Source: JBCBGF01 sp038526915
GTDB lineage: Bacteria; Pseudomonadota; Alphaproteobacteria; Rhodobacterales; Rhodobacteraceae
NCBI GenBank assembly: GCA_038526915.1
Contig: JBCBGF010000005.1
Coordinates: 1 to 64,000 of the forward strand
Direction of reading: 5' to 3'
DNA: 64,000 bases
Shown: piece by piece, positions 18,366 to 26,921 of the stretch
Numbering within the stretch: the stretch's first letter is position 1
Layout: each line of letters opens with the position of its first letter
The notes under the pieces: generated by a model
Told to the model about the DNA's origin: nothing
Databases searched by the model: none
Seen by the model: the letters and a program-made list of their open reading frames with translations, nothing else
Made by a program: the position numbers and the translations under genes

Positions 18366-19775
18366 ATGCGCATGTCCGATCAGCCCGTCGTCACCCGCTT
18401 TGCCCCCTCGCCCACTGGATACCTGCATATCGGGGGCGCGCGGACGGCGCTTTTCAACTGGCTCTATGCACGGGGTCGTGGGGGCAAGTTTCTGCTGCGG
18501 ATCGAGGATACGGATCGCGCGCGCTCCACGCCCGAGGCGACGGAAGCGATCCTGGCGGGCCTGACCTGGCTGGGGCTCGACTGGGATGGCGAGGCTGTGA
18601 GCCAGTTCGACCGCGCGGAGCGCCATGCCGAGGTGGCGCAGGCGATGCTGGCGGCGGGGCGGGCCTACAAGTGTTTCTCGACCCAAGATGAGATCGCGGC
18701 CTATCGCGAGGCGGCCCGGGCCGAGGGGCGATCGACCCTGTTCCGCTCGCCCTGGCGCGATGCCGATCCCGCAAGCCACCCCGATGCGCCATTTGTGATC
18801 CGGATCAAGGCCCCGCGGGAGGGCGAGACCGTGATTGCCGATGCGGTTCAGGGCGATGTGACAATCCGCAACGACCAGTTGGACGACATGATCGTGCTGC
18901 GCTCGGACGGCACGCCCACCTATATGCTGGCCGTGGTGGTGGATGACCATGACATGGGCGTGACCCATGTGATCCGGGGCGACGATCACCTCAACAACGC
19001 CGCGCGTCAGATGTTGGTCTATCACGCGATGGGATGGCCTGTGCCTGTCTGGGCGCATATTCCCCTGATCCACGGCGAAGACGGCAAGAAACTGTCGAAA
19101 CGCCATGGCGACATGGGGGTCGAGGGGTGGATTGCGCTGGGATACCCCGCGGAGGCGATGCGGAATTATCTGGCCCGGCTGGGCTGGGGGCACGGGGATG
19201 ATGAGTATTTCTCAACCGCGCAGGCCCTGGACTGGTTCGATCTGGACGGGATCAAGAAATCGCCTGCGCGGCTTGACCCGAAAAAGCTCGATAACCTGTC
19301 GGGTCAGCATATTGCCGCCATGTCGGACGCCGACATCCTCGACGGGATCGACGGCTATTTTGCAGCTGCAGGAAAGCCCGTACTGGACGCCCAGACAAAG
19401 GATCGGTTGGCGCGTGCGATGTATTGCCTCAAGGATCGGGCCCGTCGATTTCCCGAACTTATTGAAAAAGCACAGTTTGTCCTGTCAGATCGGCCTATTG
19501 AGGCGGATGAAAAGGCTGCCAAAGCGCTTGACCCGGTATCCCGTGGTATACTGTCAGAATTGACGCCGCACCTGCAAAATGCTAGCTGGTCGCGTGACGC
19601 GTTGGAGCCTGTCATGACGGGCTTTGCAGGGGCGAAAGAGTTGAAATTCGGTCAACTCGCCGGTCCGATCCGGGCCGCGCTCGCAGGCCGCAGCGTCACG
19701 CCAAGCGTCTATGATATGATGCTGGTACTTGGGCAGGAGGAAACCCTCGCCCGCTTGAATGACGCGGCTGGCTGA
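18366..19775 (+). CDS. gltX: glutamate-tRNA ligase
   Basis: A 469-residue class I aminoacyl-tRNA synthetase with the HIGH-type motif YLHIGGART near residue 20, the IEDTD motif, and the KMSKS-type motif KKLSKRHGD. Alphaproteobacteria often carry two GluRS copies, so this may be the discriminating or the second form; the sequence alone does not decide. The frame is open for 64 codons upstream, antisense to the comEC start, but AAAAGG before ATG 18366 and the family's N-terminus support the shorter form. Confidence 0.95.
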   Translation: MRMSDQPVVTRFAPSPTGYLHIGGARTALFNWLYARGRGGKFLLRIEDTDRARSTPEATEAILAGLTWLGLDWDGEAVSQFDRAERHAEVAQAMLAAGRAYKCFSTQDEIAAYREAARAEGRSTLFRSPWRDADPASHPDAPFVIRIKAPREGETVIADAVQGDVTIRNDQLDDMIVLRSDGTPTYMLAVVVDDHDMGVTHVIRGDDHLNNAARQMLVYHAMGWPVPVWAHIPLIHGEDGKKLSKRHGDMGVEGWIALGYPAEAMRNYLARLGWGHGDDEYFSTAQALDWFDLDGIKKSPARLDPKKLDNLSGQHIAAMSDADILDGIDGYFAAAGKPVLDAQTKDRLARAMYCLKDRARRFPELIEKAQFVLSDRPIEADEKAAKALDPVSRGILSELTPHLQNASWSRDALEPVMTGFAGAKELKFGQLAGPIRAALAGRSVTPSVYDMMLVLGQEETLARLNDAAG

Positions 19776-19862
19776 ACCGGCCCGACGCCCCGGCCACTCG
19801 GGGAAGATGACACGGACCGGGCGAACCCCCGTTTGCCCCCGGCAAGGAAGGACCGCGAAGAT

Positions 19863-21167
19863 ATGCCTGACACCTTACATGAAACGAAAACCGCGACGCT
19901 GACCTTTGGCGAGAAGAAGCTTGAGCTGCCGATTTTGAGCCCGACCGCGGGCCCTGACGTGATTGATATCCGCAAACTCTATGCCCAGGGCGATGTGTTC
20001 ACATACGACCCCGGCTTTACGTCGACGGCTGCCTGTGATTCCACCATCACCTTTATCGACGGTGAGAAGGGCGAGTTGTTGCATCGCGGCTATCCCATCG
20101 ATCAGTTGGCCGAGAAATCCCACTTCCTCGAAGTGTGCTATCTGCTTCTTTACGGCGAGTTGCCGACGGCCGAGAAGCTGGAAGACTTCGAGACCCGCGT
20201 CACTCAGCACACCATGCTGCACGAGCAGATGCAGAACTTCTTCCGCGGCTTCCGCCGGGACGCGCATCCGATGGCGATCATGGTGGGTGTTGTGGGGGCG
20301 ATGTCGGCCTTCTACCCCGACTCGACCGATATCCACGATCCGTGGCAACGCGAAGTTGCCTCGATCCGCCTGATCGCAAAGATGCCGACGATTGCGGCCT
20401 GGGCGTACAAGTACTCGATCGGCCAACCGTTTGTGTATCCGCGCAATGACCTGGACTATGCCGGGAACTTCCTGCGCATGTGTTTCGCGGTACCTGCGGA
20501 AGACTACGAGGTGAACCCGATCCTCAGCCGCGCGATGGACAGGATCTTCACCCTACACGCGGACCACGAACAAAACGCCTCGACCTCAACGGTGCGTCTG
20601 GCCTCGTCGTCGGGGGCGAACCCGTTTGCCTGTATCGCAGCAGGTGTTGCCTGCCTCTGGGGCCCGGCCCATGGCGGTGCGAACCAGGCCTGCCTTGAGA
20701 TGCTGCGCGAGATCGGCTCACCCGAGCGTATCCCCGAGTTCATCGAACGCGCCAAGGACAAGGACGATCCGTTCCGCCTGATGGGCTTTGGCCACCGCGT
20801 CTATAAAAACTTTGACCCACGCGCGAAGGTGATGAAGCAGTCCGCGGACGAGGTTCTCGATCTCCTGGGCGTCGAGAACAACCCGACCCTGCAGGTCGCG
20901 AAAGAGCTGGAGCGGGTTGCGCTGGAAGATCCTTACTTCAAGGAAAAGAAGCTATACCCGAACGTGGACTTCTATTCCGGGATCATCCTTGACGCGATGG
21001 GTTTCCCCACCTCGATGTTCACGCCGATCTTTGCGCTGGCGCGCACGGTGGGCTGGATCTCGCAGTGGAAAGAGATGATCGCCGATCCGCAGCTGAAAAT
21101 CGGGCGCCCGCGCCAGCTTTATGTGGGCGAGACGGCGCGCGGTTACGTGGATGTCGAAAACCGCTAA
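19863..21167 (+). CDS. gltA: citrate synthase
   Basis: GltA condenses acetyl-CoA and oxaloacetate at the entry to the TCA cycle. The 434-residue protein is the large hexameric type, with an N-terminal beta domain, the active-site His270 in GPAHGGANQACLEML, His311 in GFGHRVYKNFDPRA, and the LHADHEQNASTSTVR helix. The ATG at 19863 is preceded by GAAG and an upstream AAGGA. The downstream acetyltransferase start lies inside the last codons of this gene. Confidence 0.96.
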   Translation: MPDTLHETKTATLTFGEKKLELPILSPTAGPDVIDIRKLYAQGDVFTYDPGFTSTAACDSTITFIDGEKGELLHRGYPIDQLAEKSHFLEVCYLLLYGELPTAEKLEDFETRVTQHTMLHEQMQNFFRGFRRDAHPMAIMVGVVGAMSAFYPDSTDIHDPWQREVASIRLIAKMPTIAAWAYKYSIGQPFVYPRNDLDYAGNFLRMCFAVPAEDYEVNPILSRAMDRIFTLHADHEQNASTSTVRLASSSGANPFACIAAGVACLWGPAHGGANQACLEMLREIGSPERIPEFIERAKDKDDPFRLMGFGHRVYKNFDPRAKVMKQSADEVLDLLGVENNPTLQVAKELERVALEDPYFKEKKLYPNVDFYSGIILDAMGFPTSMFTPIFALARTVGWISQWKEMIADPQLKIGRPRQLYVGETARGYVDVENR

Positions 21168-21690
21168 GACCGATTACGCGGGGGGATGCTACGCACCCGC
21201 CCGCCTGATCCTGCGCCAAGCCCGGCCAGATGATTTGAAGGATTTGCACGCGGTCTATGGGGATCCGCGGGCGATGCGCTATTGGTCCACCCTGCCCCAT
21301 GCCGACCTGTCTGAAACCGCCGCCTGGCTGGCCCATCTGGTGGACGCAGCCCCGGGGCCGACGCGGTATTTCGTGGTCGACCGGGATGGCCGCGCGATTG
21401 GAACGGCTGGGATGCATCAGGACTATGAGATCGGGTTTATCTTGCATCCTGATCATTGGCGGCAGGGCCTGGGGCGCGAGATCTTGAACGCGCTAATCCC
21501 CTATCTGTTTGACGTAACCGATGCGGGGGCGCTGACCGCTGACACCGACCCGCGCAATACCGGATCCATGGCGCTGCTGACCGCGGCGGGGTTTCGCGAA
21601 ACGGGACGTGCGGAACGCACGTTCTGCGTCGGTGGGGAGTGGTCGGACAGCGTGTATTTTCGGTTGGATCGGGGCGGTCCCAACGCGTGA
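21151..21690 (+). CDS. GNAT-family N-acetyltransferase (RimJ-like)
   Basis: A 179-residue protein of the RimJ/RimL branch of GNAT enzymes. It has RLILRQARPDDLKDL at the N-terminus, acetyl-CoA loop residues in HWRQGLGREILNALI, and the closing NTGSMALLTAAGFRETGR segment. It should acetylate an amino group on a protein or small molecule; the target is unknown. The ATG chosen overlaps the gltA end by 17 bases. The first 14 residues are not family-like, so a later start is possible. Confidence 0.8.
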   Translation: MSKTAKTDYAGGCYAPARLILRQARPDDLKDLHAVYGDPRAMRYWSTLPHADLSETAAWLAHLVDAAPGPTRYFVVDRDGRAIGTAGMHQDYEIGFILHPDHWRQGLGREILNALIPYLFDVTDAGALTADTDPRNTGSMALLTAAGFRETGRAERTFCVGGEWSDSVYFRLDRGGPNA

Positions 21691-21712
21691 GACCCTTGGC
21701 CCCGGCGCCCAT

Positions 21713-22489
21713 TCAGCGCCCTTCGTACCGCGCGGGGCGCTTTTCCATGAAGGCAATGACGCCCTCTTTGAAATCCCGCGTCTTTCCGCAGCGGCCCTGA
21801 ATGCGGGCCTCCAGCGCAAGCTGCGCCTCCAGATCGTTGCCATAGCTTTCGCGCAGCGCCTCTTTCACGCCCGCATAGGCCACGGTGGGCCCCTTCGCCA
21901 GATGCGCCGCGCGCGCTTGCCAATGGGCGGCGAACTCGGCCTCTGGCACCGCTTCCCAGATCATGCCCCAGTCGCTGGCTTGCCGCGCCGTCACCTTCTC
22001 GGCAAACAGCGCCGCCCCCATCGCTTTGGCAAAGCCGATCTGACGCGGGAGCCAGTAGGTGCCACCGGCATCGGGGATCAAGCCGATCCGCGTGAAGGCC
22101 TGCAGGAAGACCGCCTCTTCGGACGCGATGACCACATCGGCGGCCAGCGCGAGATTGGCCCCGGCCCCGGCAGCCGCGCCATTGACCGCCGCAATCGTCG
22201 GGATCGGACAGTCAAAAATCGCGCGCAACATCGGCTCGTATTCATCACGCAGGGTCCGTTCCAGATCGAGGTTCGCGGCAGTGGCCCGGTCGCCCAGATC
22301 CTGGCCGGAGCAAAACGCCTTGCCGGCCCCCGTCATCACCAGAACCCGCGCGGTGTCGCCTGACGCCTTGACCGCATGCGTGATCTCGGCCCGCATTTGG
22401 CCGTTCAGCGCATTCATCACATCGGGCCGGTTCAGGGTGATCGTGGCGATGTCATCGGCCACGCGCAGGCGAATTGTCTGATAGTCCAT
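21713..22489 (-). CDS. enoyl-CoA hydratase/isomerase, PaaG-like
   Basis: The 258-residue crotonase-fold protein has the oxyanion-hole regions AGKAFCSGQDLG and NGAAAGAGANLALAADVV, and the catalytic helix FTRIGLIPDAGGTYWLPR. The Asp in IPDAGG and overall similarity point to PaaG, the isomerase of epoxy-phenylacetyl-CoA, but no other phenylacetate genes are present. A fatty-acid or amino-acid role is equally possible. Met at 22489 is the family start; the open frame upstream overlaps ccmH. It is the last gene of the minus-strand ccm run. Confidence 0.85.
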   Translation of the reverse strand: MDYQTIRLRVADDIATITLNRPDVMNALNGQMRAEITHAVKASGDTARVLVMTGAGKAFCSGQDLGDRATAANLDLERTLRDEYEPMLRAIFDCPIPTIAAVNGAAAGAGANLALAADVVIASEEAVFLQAFTRIGLIPDAGGTYWLPRQIGFAKAMGAALFAEKVTARQASDWGMIWEAVPEAEFAAHWQARAAHLAKGPTVAYAGVKEALRESYGNDLEAQLALEARIQGRCGKTRDFKEGVIAFMEKRPARYEGR

Positions 22490-22557
22490 CGGGCGGAGCT
22501 CCTCATTTGGCCCCGTCTTAGGTGAACCGATTGGTTTAGAAAAGGGCTGATCTCGCG

Positions 22558-23004
22558 TCAGTCTTTGAGAAGTTCGGCGAGCCGGGCCTTTTCGTCGTCG
22601 CTGAGCGTGTCCTCTAGCGCGGGCTTGGCCCGGCCGCGCAGATAGGCCACCGCCATCCCGCCGCCCATGAGCAGCATGGCTGGGGCCGCGAGCCACAGCA
22701 GAAGGTTGGCACCCGTTGCCTGTGGTGTCAGCAGGACGTATTCGCCATAGCGCGCGACGAGGAAGTCGATCACTTCCTGATCGCTGTCGCCGGCCACGAG
22801 CCGTTCACGCACCAGAATCCGCATGTCGCGGGCGAGGTCGGCGTTGGATTCGTCGATGGATTCGTTTCGGCAGACGAGGCAGCGCAGGCCTTCGGACAGG
22901 CCGCGCGCGCGGTCTTCGAGAAGTGGATCGTCGAGGATCTCATCGGGTTGCACGGCCAGCACAGGCGTCGTGATCAGGCACAGGATCAGGGCGAGGCGTT
23001 TCAT
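22558..23004 (-). CDS. ccmH: cytochrome c maturation protein CcmH (CycL)
   Basis: This 148-residue protein has a signal peptide, then the LRCLVCRN motif with the redox pair Cys42 and Cys45, and one C-terminal membrane span (LLLWLAAPAMLLMGGGMAVAYL). CcmH keeps apocytochrome c cysteines reduced and works with CcmF in haem ligation in the periplasm. It overlaps ccmF by four bases and is the short form without the CcmI tetratricopeptide part. The downstream hydratase gene starts 69 bases after its end. Confidence 0.94.
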   Translation of the reverse strand: MKRLALILCLITTPVLAVQPDEILDDPLLEDRARGLSEGLRCLVCRNESIDESNADLARDMRILVRERLVAGDSDQEVIDFLVARYGEYVLLTPQATGANLLLWLAAPAMLLMGGGMAVAYLRGRAKPALEDTLSDDEKARLAELLKD

Positions 23005-24974
23005 TCTGCCGGTACCGAGCCTTGCGGTGCTTTCCGGGCCCCGGCGGCCACGCGGAACCTGCGGTCGGTGAGGCTGAGGACCCCGCCCAGCGCCATGATG
23101 ATCGCGCCCGCCCAGATCCAGTTGGCGTAAGGCTTGATAAACGTCCGCACGGCCCAGCCCCCGCCCGCCTGCGGATCGCCGATCACCACATAGACGTCGC
23201 GGGTGAAGCCGTTGTTGATCGCCGCCTCGGTCGTCGGCATACCTGCGACCGGGTAGACGCGTTTTTCGGGCGTCAGGCGTTCTAGCGGGCGGCCGTTATC
23301 CACCACGTCGATGAAGGCCATCGTTGACAGGTAGTTAGGGCCTTCGACCTCCCGCACATCGACCAGGGTGACCTCGTAATTGCCCACCGTGTAGCTGTCG
23401 CCGATCTGGGCCACGCGGATGTCTTCGATCTGCCAGGCGGTCAGGGCCGCCACACCGAAGATCGTGATGCCAAAGCCCGCATGCCCCACCGCCTTGCCCC
23501 AGTCAGCGCGCGGCAGGTTGCGCATGCGGCGGAGTTTGGAGGTGAGGTCCCCGCGGCCGGTGCGGAGCCAGATATCCATTGCGGCCCCCGCCACCAGCCA
23601 GAAGGCCAGAAGCGCGCCGATGGGGGCCAGGATCGTCGTGCCGGTTTGCAGGGTCCAGACCAAGGCGCCCACGGCGATGCTGAGCGCGAGGACGCCCCAG
23701 AGGGGCTGCGCTGCCCGGGCGATGCTGGCGCGCTTCCAGGGCATCAGAGCGCCAATGGGCAGGATCGCAGCAAGCGCCACCATGAAGGGCGTAAAGGCCA
23801 TGTCGAAGAACGGCGGGCCGACGGAAAGCTTGCGGTCAAAAAGGATCTCTGCGGCGAGCGGCCAGACCGTGCCGATGAAGACCACGAATGTGGCCACGGC
23901 CAGGAGCACGTTATTGGCCAACAGCGCCCCTTCCCGGCTGACCATGCCGAAAACGCCTTTGGCCTGCATCGCGCCTGCGCGCGCGGCAAAGAGTGTCAGC
24001 GCCCCGCCCATGAAGATGCCGGTAATCATCAGAAGGTAGACGCCGCGTTCGGGGTCATTGGCGAAGGCGTGGACAGAGGTTAGCACGCCCGAGCGCACGA
24101 TGAAGGCGCCGATGAGTGAGAACCCGAAGGCGAGGATTGCCAAGAGGATCGTCCAGCTTTTCAGCGACTCGCGTTTTTCGACGACGATGGCGGAATGAAG
24201 CAGTGCTGCGGCCAGAAGCCACGGCATGAAGGACGCATTCTCCACCGGATCCCAGAACCAGAACCCGCCCCAGCCCAGCTCATAATACGCCCACCACGAG
24301 CCCAGCGCGATGCCGATGGTCAAGTTCAACCAGGCCAGCAGCGTCCAGGGCCGCACCCAACGGCCCCAGGCGGCATCTACGCGGCCTTCGATCAGGGCGG
24401 CGACGGCGAAGGAGAAGGCAATCGAAAGGCCCACATAGCCCACGTAGAGAAACGGCGGGTGGAAGGCCAAACCGGGGTCTTGAAGCAGTGGGTTGAGGTC
24501 TTGGCCGTCGAACGGCGGCACTTCGAGGCGGAGGAACGGGTTCGACGTAAAGATCAAGAAGGCCAGGAACGCCACGCCGATGGTCCCCTGCACGGCGATC
24601 ACGCGCGCGCGCAGGCGTGGGGGCAAGTTACCGCCGAACCACGCCGCCATCGCACCAAACAGCGCCAGGATCAGCACCCAAAGAAGCATCGACCCTTCGT
24701 GGTTCCCCCACACGCCGGTGATCTTGTAGATCATTGGCTTCAGCGTATGCGAGTTCAGCACCACCAGGCGCAGCGAGAAGTCAGATGTGACAAACGCATA
24801 GGTCAGCGCGGCAAAGGAAAAGCCCAGCAGCAGGAACTGCGCGGTGGCGGCCGGTTCCCCCATCGCCATCCAACCACGCCAGTTCCGTTGCGCGCCCACC
24901 AAGGGCACGATGGACTGTACGCAGGCGACCATGAAGGCCAGGATCAGGGCGAAGTGACCAAGCTCGACTATCAT
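23001..24974 (-). CDS. ccmF: haem lyase subunit CcmF
   Basis: A 657-residue polytopic membrane protein with about 14-15 spans. It carries the tryptophan-rich haem-handling segment WWAYYELGWGGFWFWDPVEN, with the first WD-type region GVWGNHEGSMLLWVLI before it, plus a large periplasmic loop near the C-terminus. CcmF with CcmH attaches haem, delivered by CcmE, to apocytochrome c. The start at Met 24974 (MIVELGHFALIL) matches the family. Upstream in transcript order is a 75-base gap and then the lysis-type cassette, instead of the ccmE neighbour expected. Confidence 0.95.
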   Translation of the reverse strand: MIVELGHFALILAFMVACVQSIVPLVGAQRNWRGWMAMGEPAATAQFLLLGFSFAALTYAFVTSDFSLRLVVLNSHTLKPMIYKITGVWGNHEGSMLLWVLILALFGAMAAWFGGNLPPRLRARVIAVQGTIGVAFLAFLIFTSNPFLRLEVPPFDGQDLNPLLQDPGLAFHPPFLYVGYVGLSIAFSFAVAALIEGRVDAAWGRWVRPWTLLAWLNLTIGIALGSWWAYYELGWGGFWFWDPVENASFMPWLLAAALLHSAIVVEKRESLKSWTILLAILAFGFSLIGAFIVRSGVLTSVHAFANDPERGVYLLMITGIFMGGALTLFAARAGAMQAKGVFGMVSREGALLANNVLLAVATFVVFIGTVWPLAAEILFDRKLSVGPPFFDMAFTPFMVALAAILPIGALMPWKRASIARAAQPLWGVLALSIAVGALVWTLQTGTTILAPIGALLAFWLVAGAAMDIWLRTGRGDLTSKLRRMRNLPRADWGKAVGHAGFGITIFGVAALTAWQIEDIRVAQIGDSYTVGNYEVTLVDVREVEGPNYLSTMAFIDVVDNGRPLERLTPEKRVYPVAGMPTTEAAINNGFTRDVYVVIGDPQAGGGWAVRTFIKPYANWIWAGAIIMALGGVLSLTDRRFRVAAGARKAPQGSVPAE

Positions 24975-25049
24975 GGGCTGAAAGATAGCCTGAAGCCCGG
25001 CGCACGCCAACCGGATCAGCTGCTATGTCGCAGTCGTGATTGCAAAGGG

Positions 25050-25472
25050 TTAGTGGCCCAGGGTGAGGACGACTGCGAGGCTTACCGCGAGGCAAACCGG
25101 CCAGACGAAGACGACATAGGGCAGGCCCATCGAGCGCTTCATGACGATGAAGTGCAGCACCGCCCCCGTGAAATAGAGCGCGAGGAAGACAAAGAGGACC
25201 GCACTGGTGCGCATGATCTGGGGACGTTCCAACACGTCATAGAGCCACCACCAGCCAAGAACGCTGGCCGCGCCCGCCCAACTGAAGGCCATGCCCAGTG
25301 CTAGCGGGGTTTCCTGACGCATCCAGAGCCACAGAAACGTCGCCGCGATCATCGCCGCCATCATCGAGATCGCGCCATAGGCGACGGAATAGGCCATTTG
25401 AAAGCCGAACGCGGCGTCGATGACGAGGAACGCCGCCGTGATTGACGCAAAAAGTGCGACTGCCCGTTTCAT
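25050..25472 (-). CDS. unrecognised four-span membrane protein
   Basis: I do not recognise this 140-residue protein. Four hydrophobic stretches are visible (residues about 5-25, 32-50, 60-80 and 88-137 as two spans), with many Trp and Ala residues (VLGWWWLYDVLERP). There is no signal peptide beyond the first span and no catalytic motif. Its ATG overlaps the stop of the 44-residue gene, so it is coupled to the lysis-type cassette upstream. It is also 75 bases before ccmF, so it could belong to either group. Confidence 0.7.
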   Translation of the reverse strand: MKRAVALFASITAAFLVIDAAFGFQMAYSVAYGAISMMAAMIAATFLWLWMRQETPLALGMAFSWAGAASVLGWWWLYDVLERPQIMRTSAVLFVFLALYFTGAVLHFIVMKRSMGLPYVVFVWPVCLAVSLAVVLTLGH

Positions 25473-25603
25473 TTTCCCAAGACCTCTCTCACAGCGGCGT
25501 CCAAGCGGGCTGCTGCTTCGTCGTTTTGGCGCACAGCGCGCGCCAGTGTTGGCCCGATGGCCAGGGCGTGCAGCGCCGCTTTGATCCGTCGCAGAAGGCG
25601 CAT
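25469..25603 (-). CDS. 44-residue basic small protein in lysis-type cassette
   Basis: The short frame encodes a basic, probably helical peptide (MRLLRRIKAALHALA, then NDEAAARLDAAVREVLG). It begins one base after the preceding stop and ends in a four-base overlap with the next ATG. The tight fit on both sides is the main reason to call it a gene. No family recognised. An amphipathic helix that touches the membrane would fit the sequence. Confidence 0.55.
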   Translation of the reverse strand: MRLLRRIKAALHALAIGPTLARAVRQNDEAAARLDAAVREVLGK

Positions 25604-25604
25604 C

Positions 25605-25787
25605 TCACGCCCCCAGAGCCGGCAGACGTTCGCGGATGATGGTGGAGAGCTCGACCAGAATGGCGGTGTTTTTGTCCAGAAGCTGGCGCGTCGCCCGATC
25701 CTTTTCGAGATCGCGGTAGAGCAGGTAGAAGACCAAAAGGACCCAGGGCCCATGCTCGGACAGGACAGAGAAGACCGCGTCGCTCAT
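25605..25787 (-). CDS. single-span holin-like protein (BhlA/UviB resemblance)
   Basis: The 60-residue protein has one membrane span (HGPWVLLVFYLLYRDLE) followed by a charged helix. Order and spacing resemble, from memory, the BhlA/UviB group of bacteriocin and phage holins, which begin with a short polar stretch, Gly-Pro, a hydrophobic span and a Lys/Glu-rich tail. The ATG overlaps the stop of the upstream three-span holin (ATGA). Location in a lysis cassette strengthens the reading; the assignment rests on resemblance only. Confidence 0.6.
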   Translation of the reverse strand: MSDAVFSVLSEHGPWVLLVFYLLYRDLEKDRATRQLLDKNTAILVELSTIIRERLPALGA

Positions 25788-26287
25788 CGGCTGGCGCGCC
25801 AATCGTCGAGCGCGGGGTTCGGCGCGGCCACTGCTTCCCGCGCGGCAATTTCCCGTGCCGCGTTGCGGGTTTGGGCGAGGGAGGTCGCAAGCGCGCGCTG
25901 GTATTCCTGGCCCTTGGCCTGGTGCCGTGCGCCGAAATAGAACGACACGATGGCCCCCAGAAGCCACCAGAGCGGCTGAGGCACCAGCGCGATCCCTTCC
26001 ATGCGGGCGGCGAACCAGATGGGATCGACCATCGCGGCCACGAACAGGCCCAGCGTGCCCAGTGCCATCGCCGGGCGCGGAATACGGTTGATGCCGTCCA
26101 TCGTGCGGTCGAACCAGCCCCGGCGCGGCACGGCGAACTCGGCCGCAAACTGCGCCAAGGCGGCTTGGGCATAGTCCGCCTCACGGCCCGCGCGCGCCTC
26201 GGCGTTTTCGACAAAGACCTCGGCGGTGTCGCGGATCACGTTGCCGCCCCCGAAGACCAGCGTGAACAGGCGCTCGATCAGACCCAT
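25784..26287 (-). CDS. three-span holin of gene-transfer-agent type
   Basis: The 167-residue protein starts MGLIERLFTLVFGGGNVIRDTAEVF and has hydrophobic spans around residues 73-90 and 101-120, with a possible third at the N-terminus. It ends in a polar helix. This pattern matches the GTA_holin_3TM group, whose member in Rhodobacter capsulatus lets the endolysin cross the membrane and releases gene transfer agent particles. It overlaps the endolysin gene by ten bases. No phage structural genes are nearby; in Rhodobacterales the particle cluster is usually elsewhere. Confidence 0.8.
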   Translation of the reverse strand: MGLIERLFTLVFGGGNVIRDTAEVFVENAEARAGREADYAQAALAQFAAEFAVPRRGWFDRTMDGINRIPRPAMALGTLGLFVAAMVDPIWFAARMEGIALVPQPLWWLLGAIVSFYFGARHQAKGQEYQRALATSLAQTRNAAREIAAREAVAAPNPALDDWRASR

Positions 26288-26880
26288 GCGGCGACCCGTG
26301 CGCGGTGGCTGGCCTCACTGAGGTGGTATTCGGCGGGGATGAAGTCTTCGGCCCGCGCGATCCACCCGCCTTTGCCCCCGTCGCGGCGGCGCGCGAACTT
26401 GCGCAGTTTTGGCGCGCGGTCGGCCAGCGCGTAGTAATAGTTGCGCCGTTCGATGCCGTAGGCGGCATAGAGCTTCTCGGGCGACACCAGCATCGCCTCG
26501 AACGCCGCCTTTTGCGTCTTTGGCCCGATGATCCCGTCTGCGCGCAAGACATGCGGGCCCATCCTTGTGAGAAGCTCTTGAAGAATACGGACCGCGCGGA
26601 TGCCCGCATTGACGTGCATGTCAAAAACTGTGCCCCGCAGGATCTCGGGCAAGGCCCCGATCCGGGGGGTATGGTAGTGGCGTTTGATGAGGATCTCTTT
26701 GGCCTCGGCCCGCGTCAGGTTCGCGACATCACGGGCGGTCAGCCGCCGGTTGTTACGATGCGCGCGCAGGGTGCCAAGGGTTACGCCAAAATTCGTCGGG
26801 CCGCCCGGATCATCGGGATCGTTGACGTAGCCCCCCTCACGCCCAAGGATCTCGTCCGCGATCTCGGATACTGTCTGCAC
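26278..26880 (-). CDS. GH108 endolysin (holin-associated N-acetylmuramidase)
   Basis: The 200-residue protein opens with the GH108 catalytic region, including the likely acid Glu15 in GREGGYVNDPDDPGGPTNFG. A C-terminal peptidoglycan-binding type fold (ADGIIGPKTQKAAFEAM) follows. It should cut the glycan backbone of peptidoglycan. It has no signal peptide, consistent with release by a holin. Its ribosome site (GGGGG seven bases before ATG) lies partly in a hairpin. It heads a cassette of overlapping small genes between ccmE and ccmF. Confidence 0.88.
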   Translation of the reverse strand: MQTVSEIADEILGREGGYVNDPDDPGGPTNFGVTLGTLRAHRNNRRLTARDVANLTRAEAKEILIKRHYHTPRIGALPEILRGTVFDMHVNAGIRAVRILQELLTRMGPHVLRADGIIGPKTQKAAFEAMLVSPEKLYAAYGIERRNYYYALADRAPKLRKFARRRDGGKGGWIARAEDFIPAEYHLSEASHRARVAAWV

Positions 26881-26889
26881 CGCCCATTC

Positions 26890-26909
26890 CCCCGAAGGTC
26901 ATTTCGGGG
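26890..26909 (-). promoter_or_regulatory. hairpin covering the endolysin ribosome-binding site
   Basis: On the minus strand CCCCGAA pairs with TTCGGGG across a six-base loop. The 3' arm supplies four of the five G residues of the ribosome-binding site that ends about seven bases before the endolysin ATG at 26880. When the hairpin forms, translation of the endolysin should be hindered. The pairing is exact; a regulatory role is inference. Confidence 0.45.
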
Positions 26910-26921
26910 CCGAACGGTCCT

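Noticed and set aside
25050..26880. A prophage remnant
   Set aside because: There are no integrase, terminase, capsid or tail genes, no attachment repeats, and base composition matches the neighbours. A stable host-encoded lysis cassette fits better.
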